Shown here one piece after another: positions 24,181 through 31,445 of a DNA stretch of 64,000 nt. The stretch comes from Bacillota bacterium. Lineage in GTDB: Bacteria; Bacillota; Clostridia; Oscillospirales; Acutalibacteraceae. The stretch's first letter is position 1, and every line of letters starts with the position of its first letter. The position numbers were made by a program, and so were the translations under genes. The DNA is taken from contig JAEWYE010000076.1 of the NCBI GenBank assembly GCA_023458755.1, positions 1 to 64,000 on the forward strand. Reading direction: 5' to 3'. The notes under the pieces were generated by a model that did no database searches, was not told the origin of the DNA, and saw only the letters and a list, made by a program, of their open reading frames with translations.

Positions 24181-25773
24181 TCATGGTAATGATCTTTGAT
24201 TTGTAAAGTTACCAACAGTTCTATCGGCATTAAGGTCAAACTGAACTCCCCCACCTTTGCCCCAATCAGCAATTTCACCTGCGACTCCACAATGCATTTT
24301 TGCTCCTGCATCAACTTCGACATCACATATGTACTTAGGTAAATATTGAAGCGCATATTTTTCTTTAATCTGTTGCGCTGTTAATCCAGCCACGTCCTCT
24401 GCCCGCATTACCCAACCACCTTCTTTAAGCGAATTGATTCCATCATAGACACGAACAAAATTAGTTTTCTGCGCTAAGTCAAATTCCTTTACTATTGTAT
24501 TTGTCTGATATGGCGGATTAGTGTACCTATTTAGCTTCCAAAAAGAGTTCACTTCGTCAGCAGTTTTTGAGTAAACGTTGGTAGCCTTAATTTTACTCAT
24601 CGTGATATTAACGCTTTTAATAGCCTTACTCGTTTCCTTTAATGTACCAGCTACCTTAGCAGCCTCCTTTGCAGCCTTTTCTTCTTCTTTCGCTGCTTTA
24701 GCTTTTTCTATGGCAATCTCTGCTTGTTCCCTTTTTCTCTCTGCTTGAGCAAAGTCTTGTTCTAATTCAGCGGCCCTTTCCGCTTGAATAGCTGCTTTTT
24801 CTTCAGCTAAGGTTTTACCGGCATTAAATATCTCGTCTGCTTTTTCATATTTTGTTATATTTTCGGCTACTTCAAGCGCCTCGCCTGCCTTGCCTATCTT
24901 TGTAAAAATTGTTCCAGGTATGAACAGTAACGCAATATTCCCAATAAAACTTGTTGCTGTTTCGCTTTTGGTTTTAAGGTCTGCTTTTGTAAAATCATCT
25001 ACGGATTTATTTGCTTGATTTAATAGGAAAGACGGTAATTCCTTTTCAAAATTTAAGTAGTTTTGAATAATTCCGAATGGATGTTTTCCTAAATAATTTT
25101 CCCATTCTGTCAATTTATTATTTGGATTCTTACAAAAGGATAAAAAATCCTGACTACTATTATATATTCCAACTGCAATATCTACAGGCCCTTGTATAAA
25201 CCCTTTTCCAATATCAACGAGACCAAGGCCTACCCCTTCTGCCACTTGACCTGCACTCTCCAAGCCAGACTTTACGCTATCCGCTACATTTTCATACCAC
25301 TGCTTGTCATACAGCACAGGCATAGATGCTTCGAATTGTTTAATTTTTGTATCGCTTTCGACTTTTACTTTATTATAATTGCTTCTTATTCCATCTGCCA
25401 ATTTTGTAAAATCGCTGGGATCTGCTATAATCACAGACGGATTAATCATCTCTGTCAGGCGCTCTATCCGGGTATAAAGTGCTGTCACTCTGTCACCGAG
25501 ACTGCTGAACCTGCTTGCATAATTCGTATCTACACTATGCACTCTTTCAAGAATTTTGTCAAATTCTGTGCTGCCTATGTTGTGCTTATCTATCATTTTA
25601 GCATGATAATCATTCACATTGTTTAGGTAATCTTGAATATTCAGTTCTTGCATTAGAAATGTATCTTCAAACCAATCAAAAAGCCCAAACTGACTGTCTT
25701 GCGCATTCTTTTGAATGATACTTCGAAGTTCCTGTACGGATTGTTGTGAGAAGTCTCGGATGATTCCGCTCAT
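24181..25773 (-). CDS. LXG-type polymorphic toxin (type VII secretion effector)
   Basis: A 530-residue antibacterial toxin. Residues 1-200 are the helical LXG-like secretion domain (FSQQSVQELRSIIQKNAQ, DRVTALYTRIERLTEMI). The middle has hydrophobic stretches (GFIQGPVDIAVGIY, IGNIALLFIPGTIF) and an Ala/Glu/Lys coiled coil at about 325-390. The C-terminal about 110 residues form the variable toxin domain, with NFVRVYDGINSLKEGGWVM, LTAQQIKEKYAL and WGKGGGVQFDL. The GGG-x-Q ending recalls NAD-targeting toxins (TNT or ADP-ribosyl type), but this is a pattern impression only. It would be exported by the host ESX-like machinery; none of that machinery is encoded here. Confidence 0.72.
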   Translation of the reverse strand: MSGIIRDFSQQSVQELRSIIQKNAQDSQFGLFDWFEDTFLMQELNIQDYLNNVNDYHAKMIDKHNIGSTEFDKILERVHSVDTNYASRFSSLGDRVTALYTRIERLTEMINPSVIIADPSDFTKLADGIRSNYNKVKVESDTKIKQFEASMPVLYDKQWYENVADSVKSGLESAGQVAEGVGLGLVDIGKGFIQGPVDIAVGIYNSSQDFLSFCKNPNNKLTEWENYLGKHPFGIIQNYLNFEKELPSFLLNQANKSVDDFTKADLKTKSETATSFIGNIALLFIPGTIFTKIGKAGEALEVAENITKYEKADEIFNAGKTLAEEKAAIQAERAAELEQDFAQAERKREQAEIAIEKAKAAKEEEKAAKEAAKVAGTLKETSKAIKSVNITMSKIKATNVYSKTADEVNSFWKLNRYTNPPYQTNTIVKEFDLAQKTNFVRVYDGINSLKEGGWVMRAEDVAGLTAQQIKEKYALQYLPKYICDVEVDAGAKMHCGVAGEIADWGKGGGVQFDLNADRTVGNFTNQRSLP

Positions 25774-26066
25774 TTCTTAAACACCTCACCTTGCAATTTT
25801 TGCATAAGTTTGGCGGTACTTTCATCGGTATTGACATAACCATCCTTTGCATTGCTCAATAATTCAACCGTACTTTGAATTAAGCTTGCCAGTGCTCTAT
25901 CCAAGGCTAAAAAATAGGTATCCAATTCATCCATCGCAATATTGGTTTGCCCTTTTCCGGTCACAGCAAATGTTGCATTACTATTTGTTTCACAGTCACT
26001 GTATAGCGTTTTTAGCCTGTTTATCTTTGATCCTAACTGCTCGGGGTCAATTTTTATGTTTTGCAT
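25770..26066 (-). CDS. WXG-like small partner of the LXG toxin
   Basis: A 98-residue all-helical protein (SKINRLKTLYSDCETNSN, DTYFLALDRALASLIQSTVELL) with no WXG motif proper. Size and place directly before the toxin (4-nt overlap) fit the alpha-helical targeting partners that LXG effectors need for export. Membership in a specific DUF is not claimed. Confidence 0.55.
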   Translation of the reverse strand: MQNIKIDPEQLGSKINRLKTLYSDCETNSNATFAVTGKGQTNIAMDELDTYFLALDRALASLIQSTVELLSNAKDGYVNTDESTAKLMQKLQGEVFKK

Positions 26067-26079
26067 ATTTCTGCTCCCC

Positions 26080-26376
26080 TTAGAACAAATAGCTGTCTGC
26101 GGAATTCATATCAGTAAGGAACTGTCGCGTGCATCCCTGCGCTGCTTGCGCAATACTGTTTGCTTCATTTTTCAATACTTTTGTTGCTTCTTTAAACTTT
26201 TTCAAATTGTCTGACAAAGCACCATTCATAACTGCGCTGTCCAATATTTCCTCTAGTAATGCATTGTATTGATCCAGCGCATTTTCAAACTTCTTTGCAC
26301 GGTTCACATACTCGTTGCCGATTGCATTGCAATTATCATCGTCCACAATGATGTCATATCCAATTCCATATGCCAT
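26080..26376 (-). CDS. second small helical partner of the LXG toxin
   Basis: A 98-residue helical protein (YVNRAKKFENALDQYNALLEEIL, LKKFKEATKVLKNEANSIA) with ESAT-6/WXG100-like size. It probably forms a helical hairpin and dimerises with a partner from this cassette. ATG 26376 is preferred (GAGGGTG 8 nt upstream). The frame can be read further upstream to a GTG that overlaps the coiled-coil gene. Confidence 0.55.
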   Translation of the reverse strand: MAYGIGYDIIVDDDNCNAIGNEYVNRAKKFENALDQYNALLEEILDSAVMNGALSDNLKKFKEATKVLKNEANSIAQAAQGCTRQFLTDMNSADSYLF

Positions 26377-26384
26377 AACTCTGC

Positions 26385-26810
26385 TCACCCTCTCATTTTC
26401 AATTGGCGCAGCTCATATTCCAAATCTTCGATTATGTTTCGGTATCTACGGTTTTCATTGTTTAGCTCTTTAACTTTATTCTCTATGCTATTGATTTTGT
26501 TCTTTACTCTTTGGATAGACGTAGATATATTCTCATGAGCTTTGTTTGCTTGTGTCCCACCCAAACAGCCCAACATGCCTACTGAAAAATCGACTGCAAA
26601 CCGATTATTCTGAAGGTTATTTCGCATTCTTTGATACGTCTGCTTTTGTGCGGTAAGATAATCGCAGAATTTGTTTTGTGAACTGTTCAGTTTTCCTTTT
26701 GTATACGAAAGTTCATCAAGCTGATTATGTAATTTTTTGATTTCTCGATTATTAGAATCGATATAATTTTTATATCGCGTGATTTTACGCTCAATTTCAA
26801 ATTCTGTCAT
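26385..26810 (-). CDS. coiled-coil accessory protein (DUF5082-like)
   Basis: A 141-residue protein made of two long coiled coils (IERKITRYKNYIDSNNREIK; NKINSIENKVKELNNENRRY) around a small Gly-rich turn (VGMLGCLGG). It resembles YwqH/DUF5082 proteins that precede LXG toxins in Bacillus (ywqH-ywqI-ywqJ order), which fits the gene order here. It probably acts in effector recognition or export. Confidence 0.55.
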   Translation of the reverse strand: MTEFEIERKITRYKNYIDSNNREIKKLHNQLDELSYTKGKLNSSQNKFCDYLTAQKQTYQRMRNNLQNNRFAVDFSVGMLGCLGGTQANKAHENISTSIQRVKNKINSIENKVKELNNENRRYRNIIEDLEYELRQLKMRG

Positions 26811-26827
26811 AACGCACCGCCAAACCT

Positions 26828-27520
26828 TTATTTTTCTGCCTTCTGCCTCGCCAGATACTGTTCACGCTCCGCGTCCGTTAGAAAGCCGATCGAATGCATT
26901 CCGTTCTCCAAGATAAGCTTATTTTTCATCAGGAAAACATATGCTTCTTCCTGTTTGTCCGAATATCCTTTCTGCACCACCTGTCCAATCAGTGCAGAAG
27001 TAAAATGTAGATGTTCCTGTTGTTTCAATGTTCCGATCGGATACAAAACTCCTGCATAAGTAAAATATGATTTATCATCTTTTCGATGCAAAAAGCGATC
27101 AATAATAACTACCCGAACTTGTTCTACTTTATCGATGTTGGCTAAAATATCCTTCAAAAAGTCTCGCTTTAAATCCACAACACTGCCTAGCGGAAGAACT
27201 TCATCCATAATATCAATTATCCCAACAAGTATTGTTTTCAGTTGTTCTTCGGTAAACACGTAATCTTCACCCTGATATACCAGCACATGGTTATCGCCTT
27301 CACGTTTATATGTAAAGTTACATTCTTCGTCTTTTAACTGCTTCTGATTTGTTGCTATAGCTCCATAAATTTCGTATAAAAACTGTATGTTGCTCCTGTA
27401 TATGCATCCCACTTCGAATAATAATCGCTTTTGTTCTTTTCCTAAGAATGATAGTTTAGCAAGCCACTTTATTAATATTTCTTTCGTTGCTAATTCAAAG
27501 TCCATATTATTATCTTCCAT
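26828..27520 (-). CDS. DUF4176-domain protein of the type VII cassette
   Basis: A 230-residue cytoplasmic protein. Its C-terminal half fits DUF4176: VLPLGSVVDLKRDFL, VRVVIIDRFLHRKDD, TYAGVLYPIGTL and a HFTSALIGQVVQKGYSDKQEEAY ending. DUF4176 proteins are regular members of LXG loci in Firmicutes. The N-terminal about 90 residues are helical and unassigned. ATG 27520 has GGAGG 9 nt upstream. This is the first gene of the cassette, so its promoter should lie in the AT-rich DNA to the right. Confidence 0.65.
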   Translation of the reverse strand: MEDNNMDFELATKEILIKWLAKLSFLGKEQKRLLFEVGCIYRSNIQFLYEIYGAIATNQKQLKDEECNFTYKREGDNHVLVYQGEDYVFTEEQLKTILVGIIDIMDEVLPLGSVVDLKRDFLKDILANIDKVEQVRVVIIDRFLHRKDDKSYFTYAGVLYPIGTLKQQEHLHFTSALIGQVVQKGYSDKQEEAYVFLMKNKLILENGMHSIGFLTDAEREQYLARQKAEK

Positions 27521-28023
27521 TAGTATTTTCCTCCGTATAATATTGCCTTTTCATGTAAAATATTCAATATACAATTTATTATATCACCACAATTTTCCAT
27601 ATACAACACCTTTTACCATTCGTAGAGAAAAACAATACTTGCAAACCACTTTTAACGAGATATTTATATGTGGACACACGGGCTTAAATAATAAAAAAGC
27701 CAGTACAAAAATTGAAAAAATCAACTCGCGTACCGGCAAATTATTTATATATTCAATTTAATCTCTAAAAACTTCAAAGGCGCGTGCAGAGAGTTTTATC
27801 ATCCGATCAGAAGTTTCAGTTTTGGTTTCACTCTTACTACTGACTTATTCTTGAAAACATTATAAATGCTCTTCGTCTTCTTTGCCTGTACCGATACGTC
27901 TAATTTTCTGTTGACCTTACACAAAACCGCATTTTAAACTTCGTGAAACACCAACAACAAAAATGAAAACCAAAAAATTTAAAAATCCGAAGGGCCTTGA
28001 TACACCTGGGTTTGCGTGAGGTT

Positions 28024-28047
28024 AAACTGTCAAATAAACTGTCAAAT
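28024..28047. repeat. 12-bp tandem repeat, pair A
   Basis: AAACTGTCAAAT occurs twice in direct succession (28024-28035, 28036-28047). With pair B this gives four ACTGTCAAA cores spaced 12, 74 and 12 bp. Possible iterons or integrase arm sites. Confidence 0.75.
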
Positions 28048-28107
28048 CCGCTGAGAAATTTAAAATTTTTCTCTTTTTTGAGTGCTCAAAAATTTCATTT
28101 TAAAAGC

Positions 28108-28131
28108 ATTGACTGTCAAATTGACTGTCAA
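28108..28131. repeat. 12-bp tandem repeat, pair B
   Basis: ATTGACTGTCAA occurs twice in direct succession (28108-28119, 28120-28131), sharing the ACTGTCAAA core with pair A in the same orientation. Confidence 0.75.
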
Positions 28132-28162
28132 ACTGCATTTTTGCCGTAAATTGAGCAAAAGT

Positions 28163-28197
28163 AAAAGCCCAGAAAACGGCTTGTTTCCTGGGCTTTT
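28163..28197. terminator. strong hairpin in the junction region
   Basis: AAAAGCCCAG (28163-28172) pairs perfectly with CTGGGCTTTT (28188-28197), and the inner bases AAAAC/GTTT extend the stem. A on one side and T on the other make it usable in both directions. It may insulate parA from the toxin cassette. Confidence 0.65.
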
Positions 28198-28312
28198 GTT
28201 TGGTGCGAGTGTTCTTACGGCATTTATTCAAAAAAGTCAGTAATACCAAGGGTTTACGGGCAATTAAGAAGCAGTATTTACCCCTAAAAATTGAATAACT
28301 TCATCATATTTT

Positions 28313-28346
28313 AAGGGCGTTCCGCGAAAAGGAACGTCCTTTTTCT
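28313..28346 (+). terminator. hairpin with T-tract upstream of parA
   Basis: AGGGCGTTCC (28314-28323) pairs with GGAACGTCCT (28331-28340, wobble allowed) around GCGAAAA and is followed by five more T. It ends 26 nt before the parA ATG, so it acts as a leader attenuator or ends an upstream transcript. Confidence 0.6.
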
Positions 28347-28371
28347 ATTTCAGCGGGAGGTGAAAAATCAC

Positions 28372-29190
28372 ATGACCAATGTAATTGCCGTTGCCAACCA
28401 AAAGGGCGGCGTCGGCAAGACCACGACTTGCGCCAATCTAGGCATCGGGCTGGCGCAGGAAGGAAAAAAGGTGCTTTTGGTGGACAGCGATCCGCAAGGT
28501 TCCCTGACCATCAGTTTGGGCAATCCCCAGCCCGACCAACTGTCCGTGACGCTAGCAACGATAATGGGTAAGGTGCTGAACGAGGAACCCATTGACCCCG
28601 GTGAGGGACTTCTGCAGCATGACGAAGGCGTTGACCTGATGCCCGCCAACATCGAGCTTTCCGGTATGGAGGTATCGCTCGTCAACGCCATGAGCCGTGA
28701 AAAAATCCTGAAGCAGTATCTGGACGGCGTGAAGCGCCAATACGACTACGTGATTCTGGATTGTATGCCCTCGCTGGGGATGCTGACCGTCAATGCGCTG
28801 GCCGCAGCCGACAGCGTGCTCATTCCTGTTCAGGCGCAGTATCTTCCGGTCAAGGGCCTTGAACAGCTTTTGCAGACAATCAACAAAGTGCGGCGGCAGA
28901 TCAATCCGAAGCTCAAAATTGACGGCATTCTGTTGACGATGGTGGACAGCCGCACCAACTACGCCAAGGAAATCAGCGCCCTGCTGCGGGATACCTACGG
29001 CTCAAAGCTGAAAGTATTTGACGTGGAGATTCCTCATTCCGTCCGCGCCGCCGAAATCAGCGCGGAGGGCAGAAGTATTTTCGCCCACGACCCAAAGGGA
29101 AAGGTTGCAGAGGCGTATCGGGAGCTGACGAAGGAGGTGTTGAAGATTGAAAAGCAGCGCCAAAAACATAAGTCTGAACAGCTACGATGA
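28372..29190 (+). CDS. parA: ParA-family partition ATPase
   Basis: A 272-residue Walker-type ATPase of the Soj/ParA family for element segregation or maintenance. It has IAVANQKGGVGKTTTCANL (Walker A, about residues 4-22), VLLVDSDPQGSLT and YDYVILDCMPSLGMLT, with the C-terminal QRQKHKSEQLR tail. ATG 28372 is used; the GTG at 28360 is closer to GGGAGG but adds an unusual MKNH start. The 3' end overlaps parB by 44 nt. In Tn1549-like elements parA/parB head the backbone, as here. Confidence 0.9.
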   Translation: MTNVIAVANQKGGVGKTTTCANLGIGLAQEGKKVLLVDSDPQGSLTISLGNPQPDQLSVTLATIMGKVLNEEPIDPGEGLLQHDEGVDLMPANIELSGMEVSLVNAMSREKILKQYLDGVKRQYDYVILDCMPSLGMLTVNALAAADSVLIPVQAQYLPVKGLEQLLQTINKVRRQINPKLKIDGILLTMVDSRTNYAKEISALLRDTYGSKLKVFDVEIPHSVRAAEISAEGRSIFAHDPKGKVAEAYRELTKEVLKIEKQRQKHKSEQLR

Positions 29191-30085
29191 TATTTTTTCC
29201 ACGGAGGAAACCCGCGAGGATGCCAAGCGGGAAAAGGTCACGAATATGCCGCTTTCGGAGCTGCATCCGTTTCCCGACCATCCGTTTCAGGTACGGTATG
29301 ATGATTCCATGAAAGAAACCGTGGAAAGCATCAAGGAATACGGCGTATTGGTTCCCGCCATTGTACGCCCTCGCGCGGAGGGCGGCTATGAGCTAATTTC
29401 CGGCCACCGGCGCAAACACGCCTGCGAGCTGGCGGGGATTCCCACCATGCCGGTTATCGTCCGCGATCTGGACGATGACGCCGCGACCATTATCATGGTT
29501 GACAGCAACATCCAGCGTGAAAATATCCTGCCGAGCGAACGGGCCAAGGCATACAAAATGAAGCTGGACGCCATAAAGCGGCAAGGCGAGAGGACTGATC
29601 TAACTTGTACCCAAGTTGGGTACAAGTTAGAAGATGGCAAAAAGAGTGTTCAAATTGTAGCCGATCAAGCCGGAGAAAGTAGGACACAGGTGCAGCGTTT
29701 TATCCGGCTGAATGAGCTGACACCGCAGCTTCAGCAGATGGTGGACGATAAGAAAATTGCCATGACCCCCGCCGTGGAGCTGTCGTACCTCAAACCGGAG
29801 GAACAGACGCTTTTGCTCGACACCATCGAAAGCGAACAGGCCACCCCTTCACTCTCACAGGCCCAGCGGCTAAAAAAATTCAGTGCAGAGGGGCATTTGA
29901 ACGAGGACAGTATGTTGGCCATCATGTCGGAGGAAAAGAAACCGGAGAAAAACGATCTGACCATCACGGGAGATAAGGTCCGAAAATACTTCCCGAAATC
30001 CTATACTCCCCAACAGATGGAACAGGTCATTATCCGGCTTTTGGAGGGCTGGCAAAAAAAGCGGCAGCGGGATCAGGAAAGGTAA
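29147..30085 (+). CDS. parB: ParB-family DNA-binding protein
   Basis: A 312-residue CTP-dependent parS-binding protein of the ParB/Spo0J type. The N-terminal ParB domain has LHPFPDHPFQVRYD, VPAIVRPRAEGGYELISGHRR (GxxRxxA-like box) and NIQRENILPSERA, followed by a helix-turn-helix (VADQAGESRTQVQRFIRL). The C-terminus carries a DUF-type ITGDKVRKYFPKSYTPQQME module common in mobile-element ParBs. The TTG start has AAGGAGGTG 7 nt upstream. A perfect 13-bp palindrome lies within the coding region (29600-29630). Confidence 0.88.
   Translation: MKSSAKNISLNSYDDIFSTEETREDAKREKVTNMPLSELHPFPDHPFQVRYDDSMKETVESIKEYGVLVPAIVRPRAEGGYELISGHRRKHACELAGIPTMPVIVRDLDDDAATIIMVDSNIQRENILPSERAKAYKMKLDAIKRQGERTDLTCTQVGYKLEDGKKSVQIVADQAGESRTQVQRFIRLNELTPQLQQMVDDKKIAMTPAVELSYLKPEEQTLLLDTIESEQATPSLSQAQRLKKFSAEGHLNEDSMLAIMSEEKKPEKNDLTITGDKVRKYFPKSYTPQQMEQVIIRLLEGWQKKRQRDQER
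29600..29630. repeat. 13-bp inverted repeat inside parB
   Basis: CTAACTTGTACCC (29600-29612) and GGGTACAAGTTAG (29618-29630) are exact reverse complements around AAGTT. It is within coding sequence (TDLTCTQVGYKL). It may be a parS-like ParB site or an mRNA hairpin. Confidence 0.6.
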
Positions 30086-30099
30086 AATAACCGTCGTTT

Positions 30100-30127
30100 C
30101 AGGCGTTCCGAAAGAAGCGCCTTTTTT
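30100..30127 (+). terminator. terminator after parB
   Basis: AGGCGTT and AAGCGCCT form a short stem around a CCGAAAG loop, followed by six T (30122-30127). It lies 15 nt after the parB stop and 27 nt before the next start codon. Confidence 0.6.
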
Positions 30128-30154
30128 CATGTCTGAATGAATGGAGGAAACCGC

Positions 30155-30742
30155 ATGACAACTGAAAAAATCAACGAAAGCAAAGGTAAAAAGGAGGATA
30201 AAAAGCAAAAACGTAAATGGCCGTACATTCTTGCGCTTCTTCTGCTGTTACTGCTTCTATTGCTTCTCCTGTTGCGGAGCTGCGGAAATCAGCACCCTTG
30301 CCCAAACCCGCCGCCGTCCAGTTCCGCTCCTTCATCGTCCGCTCCGTCTCTGGACAATACCGGCAGCGCGGAATCGGGAAGCGGCAGCACCCCATCGCGG
30401 CAGGAAATCCTGTCCCGGCTTCAAAAGCAGGAAGTCACCGTCACCGACAAGGTGAGCGCGCAGGCTTCTTTTTCCAGCGGGGCGCAGGGCAGCACCGGCA
30501 CATGGGAAGTGGAAAACCCGTCTTCAAACATCGTCATTATGCAGTGTGAAATTCTGCTGGACGGTAAAACCGTAGCGAAATCCGCACCAATCTATCCGGG
30601 ACAGCACATCGACGGCCTTACTCTTTCCCAGCCAGTTTCATCTGGAAGCTACAGCGTGACCGCAGCAATCAAGTATTATAACAAAACAACTAAGGCATAC
30701 CTCGGCATGGCTGACTACAAAATCCGTCTTTCCGTTTCGTAA
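30155..30742 (+). CDS. membrane-anchored Ser/Pro-rich surface protein
   Basis: 195 residues. A Lys-rich cytoplasmic start and a pure leucine membrane helix (YILALLLLLLLLLLLLLRSC) lead into a Ser/Pro/Gly stalk (about residues 48-80). An extracellular beta domain follows, with VENPSSNIVIMQCEIL, GQHIDGLTL and YSVTAAIKYYNKTTKAYLG. The end resembles FxLD/Ig-like domains of small lipoprotein-like surface proteins. ATG 30155 has GGAGG upstream. I do not recognise the family. It opens the surface-protein block between parB and rep. Confidence 0.6.
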   Translation: MTTEKINESKGKKEDKKQKRKWPYILALLLLLLLLLLLLLRSCGNQHPCPNPPPSSSAPSSSAPSLDNTGSAESGSGSTPSRQEILSRLQKQEVTVTDKVSAQASFSSGAQGSTGTWEVENPSSNIVIMQCEILLDGKTVAKSAPIYPGQHIDGLTLSQPVSSGSYSVTAAIKYYNKTTKAYLGMADYKIRLSVS

Positions 30743-30743
30743 T

Positions 30744-30762
30744 CAGCCGGATGGTCCGGTTG
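30744..30762 (+). terminator. hairpin between surface-protein genes
   Basis: CAGCCGGA (30744-30751) pairs with TCCGGTTG (30755-30762, one wobble) around TGG. It overlaps the region right after the previous stop and ends 27 nt before the next start. There is no clean T-tract. Confidence 0.45.
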
Positions 30763-30789
30763 ATATAAAATTTTATGGGAGGTTTTCAA

Positions 30790-31380
30790 ATGAAAAACAG
30801 TATCAGAAAGATTCTTGCGGGCATCGTCACTTTTGCCATGCTCGGTGTGACGGCGGCAGTCCCGGCGTTCGCCGCCGACAAAACCGACACCGGCACGGGC
30901 ATCGTCACGGGAGATGTGACGATCAACGGCTCCATCTCGCCGCTGACCATTTCCGTCACCCATCCGATCAACGTGGCCTACGCCATCAGTCCGGACGCCG
31001 AAACCTTCACCGCGCCCGACATTAAAGTGACCAACAACACCAAGGTCGCGGTGATTGCCACGGTGGAATCCCTGAAAGCCGCATCGGGCGGGTCTCTTAC
31101 CTTCACCGACGTCGATCCGTCCGCAAAAGCGTGGCGTTCACTCAACCTCGCGGATTCCAAGAAGTACATCGCGCTGGGCATCGCGGCGAAGGGCAATTCC
31201 GGCTGGAACAGCGGGTACAGCACTTCCACCCATTGGGCGGTGAACGATTCGCCGTTGCAGGTCGGGACGCTGAATCCGAACACTTCCGGCGCGCTGTCCC
31301 TAACGGCGGACTACGGCCTCGCGTTCGACGGGGCGTACACGGCCAACCATCAGCTCGTTTTCCAGTTCCAGCTTGCATAA
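30790..31380 (+). CDS. secreted protein with a domain shared with the next gene
   Basis: A 196-residue exported protein. A signal peptide (MKNSIRKILAGIVTFAMLGV, cleavage near AFA at about residue 30) is followed by a single beta-rich domain of about 160 residues. It begins LTISVTHPINVAYAISPDAETFTAPDI and ends in a YGLAFDGAYTANHQLVFQFQL strand. The same domain, clearly homologous, forms the C-terminus of the next protein (VSVTHPVSVSYSIDPN...). No sortase signal is seen, so anchoring is probably non-covalent. ATG 30790 has GGGAGG 9 nt upstream. Confidence 0.68.
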   Translation: MKNSIRKILAGIVTFAMLGVTAAVPAFAADKTDTGTGIVTGDVTINGSISPLTISVTHPINVAYAISPDAETFTAPDIKVTNNTKVAVIATVESLKAASGGSLTFTDVDPSAKAWRSLNLADSKKYIALGIAAKGNSGWNSGYSTSTHWAVNDSPLQVGTLNPNTSGALSLTADYGLAFDGAYTANHQLVFQFQLA

Positions 31381-31395
31381 AAAAAAGCGCGGGAA

Positions 31396-31418
31396 TTGGC
31401 CGGGATTTTCCCGGCCAA
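31396..31418 (+). terminator. 10-bp perfect hairpin
   Basis: TTGGCCGGGA (31396-31405) and TCCCGGCCAA (31409-31418) form a perfect stem with a 3-nt loop, 15 nt after a stop codon and 27 nt before the TTG start of the next gene. There is no T-tract. Confidence 0.55.
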
Positions 31419-31445
31419 CCTTCCACGCCGAAAGGGGGCTTCAAT

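Larger units (their letters stand above)
27521..28371. other. 850-nt non-coding junction between the two modules
   Basis: Divergent spacer between the minus-strand toxin cassette and plus-strand parA. It is strongly AT-rich to about 28,150 and contains two pairs of 12-bp tandem repeats and two terminator-like hairpins. Minus-strand frames here give Lys-rich fragments (one of about 40 codons, near 27,800-27,930, without a good start) that I do not call genes. No integrase, tRNA or IS is present. Confidence 0.6.

Noticed and set aside
27800..27935. Lys-rich 40-codon minus-strand frame in the junction
   Set aside because: There is no convincing start or ribosome site and it is short. It could be a remnant of a lost gene, but coding cannot be supported.
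28200..28214. TGGTGCGAGTG next to a hairpin looked like a reversed tRNA 3' end (attachment site)
   Set aside because: Only the last few bases fit a tRNA acceptor end; no T-arm or anticodon arm follows on either strand, so no tRNA or att core is claimed.
31131..31445. Upstream extension of the large surface protein frame over the previous gene
   Set aside because: The extension is an out-of-frame shadow of the 30790 gene. The signal peptide and ribosome site place the start at 31446.
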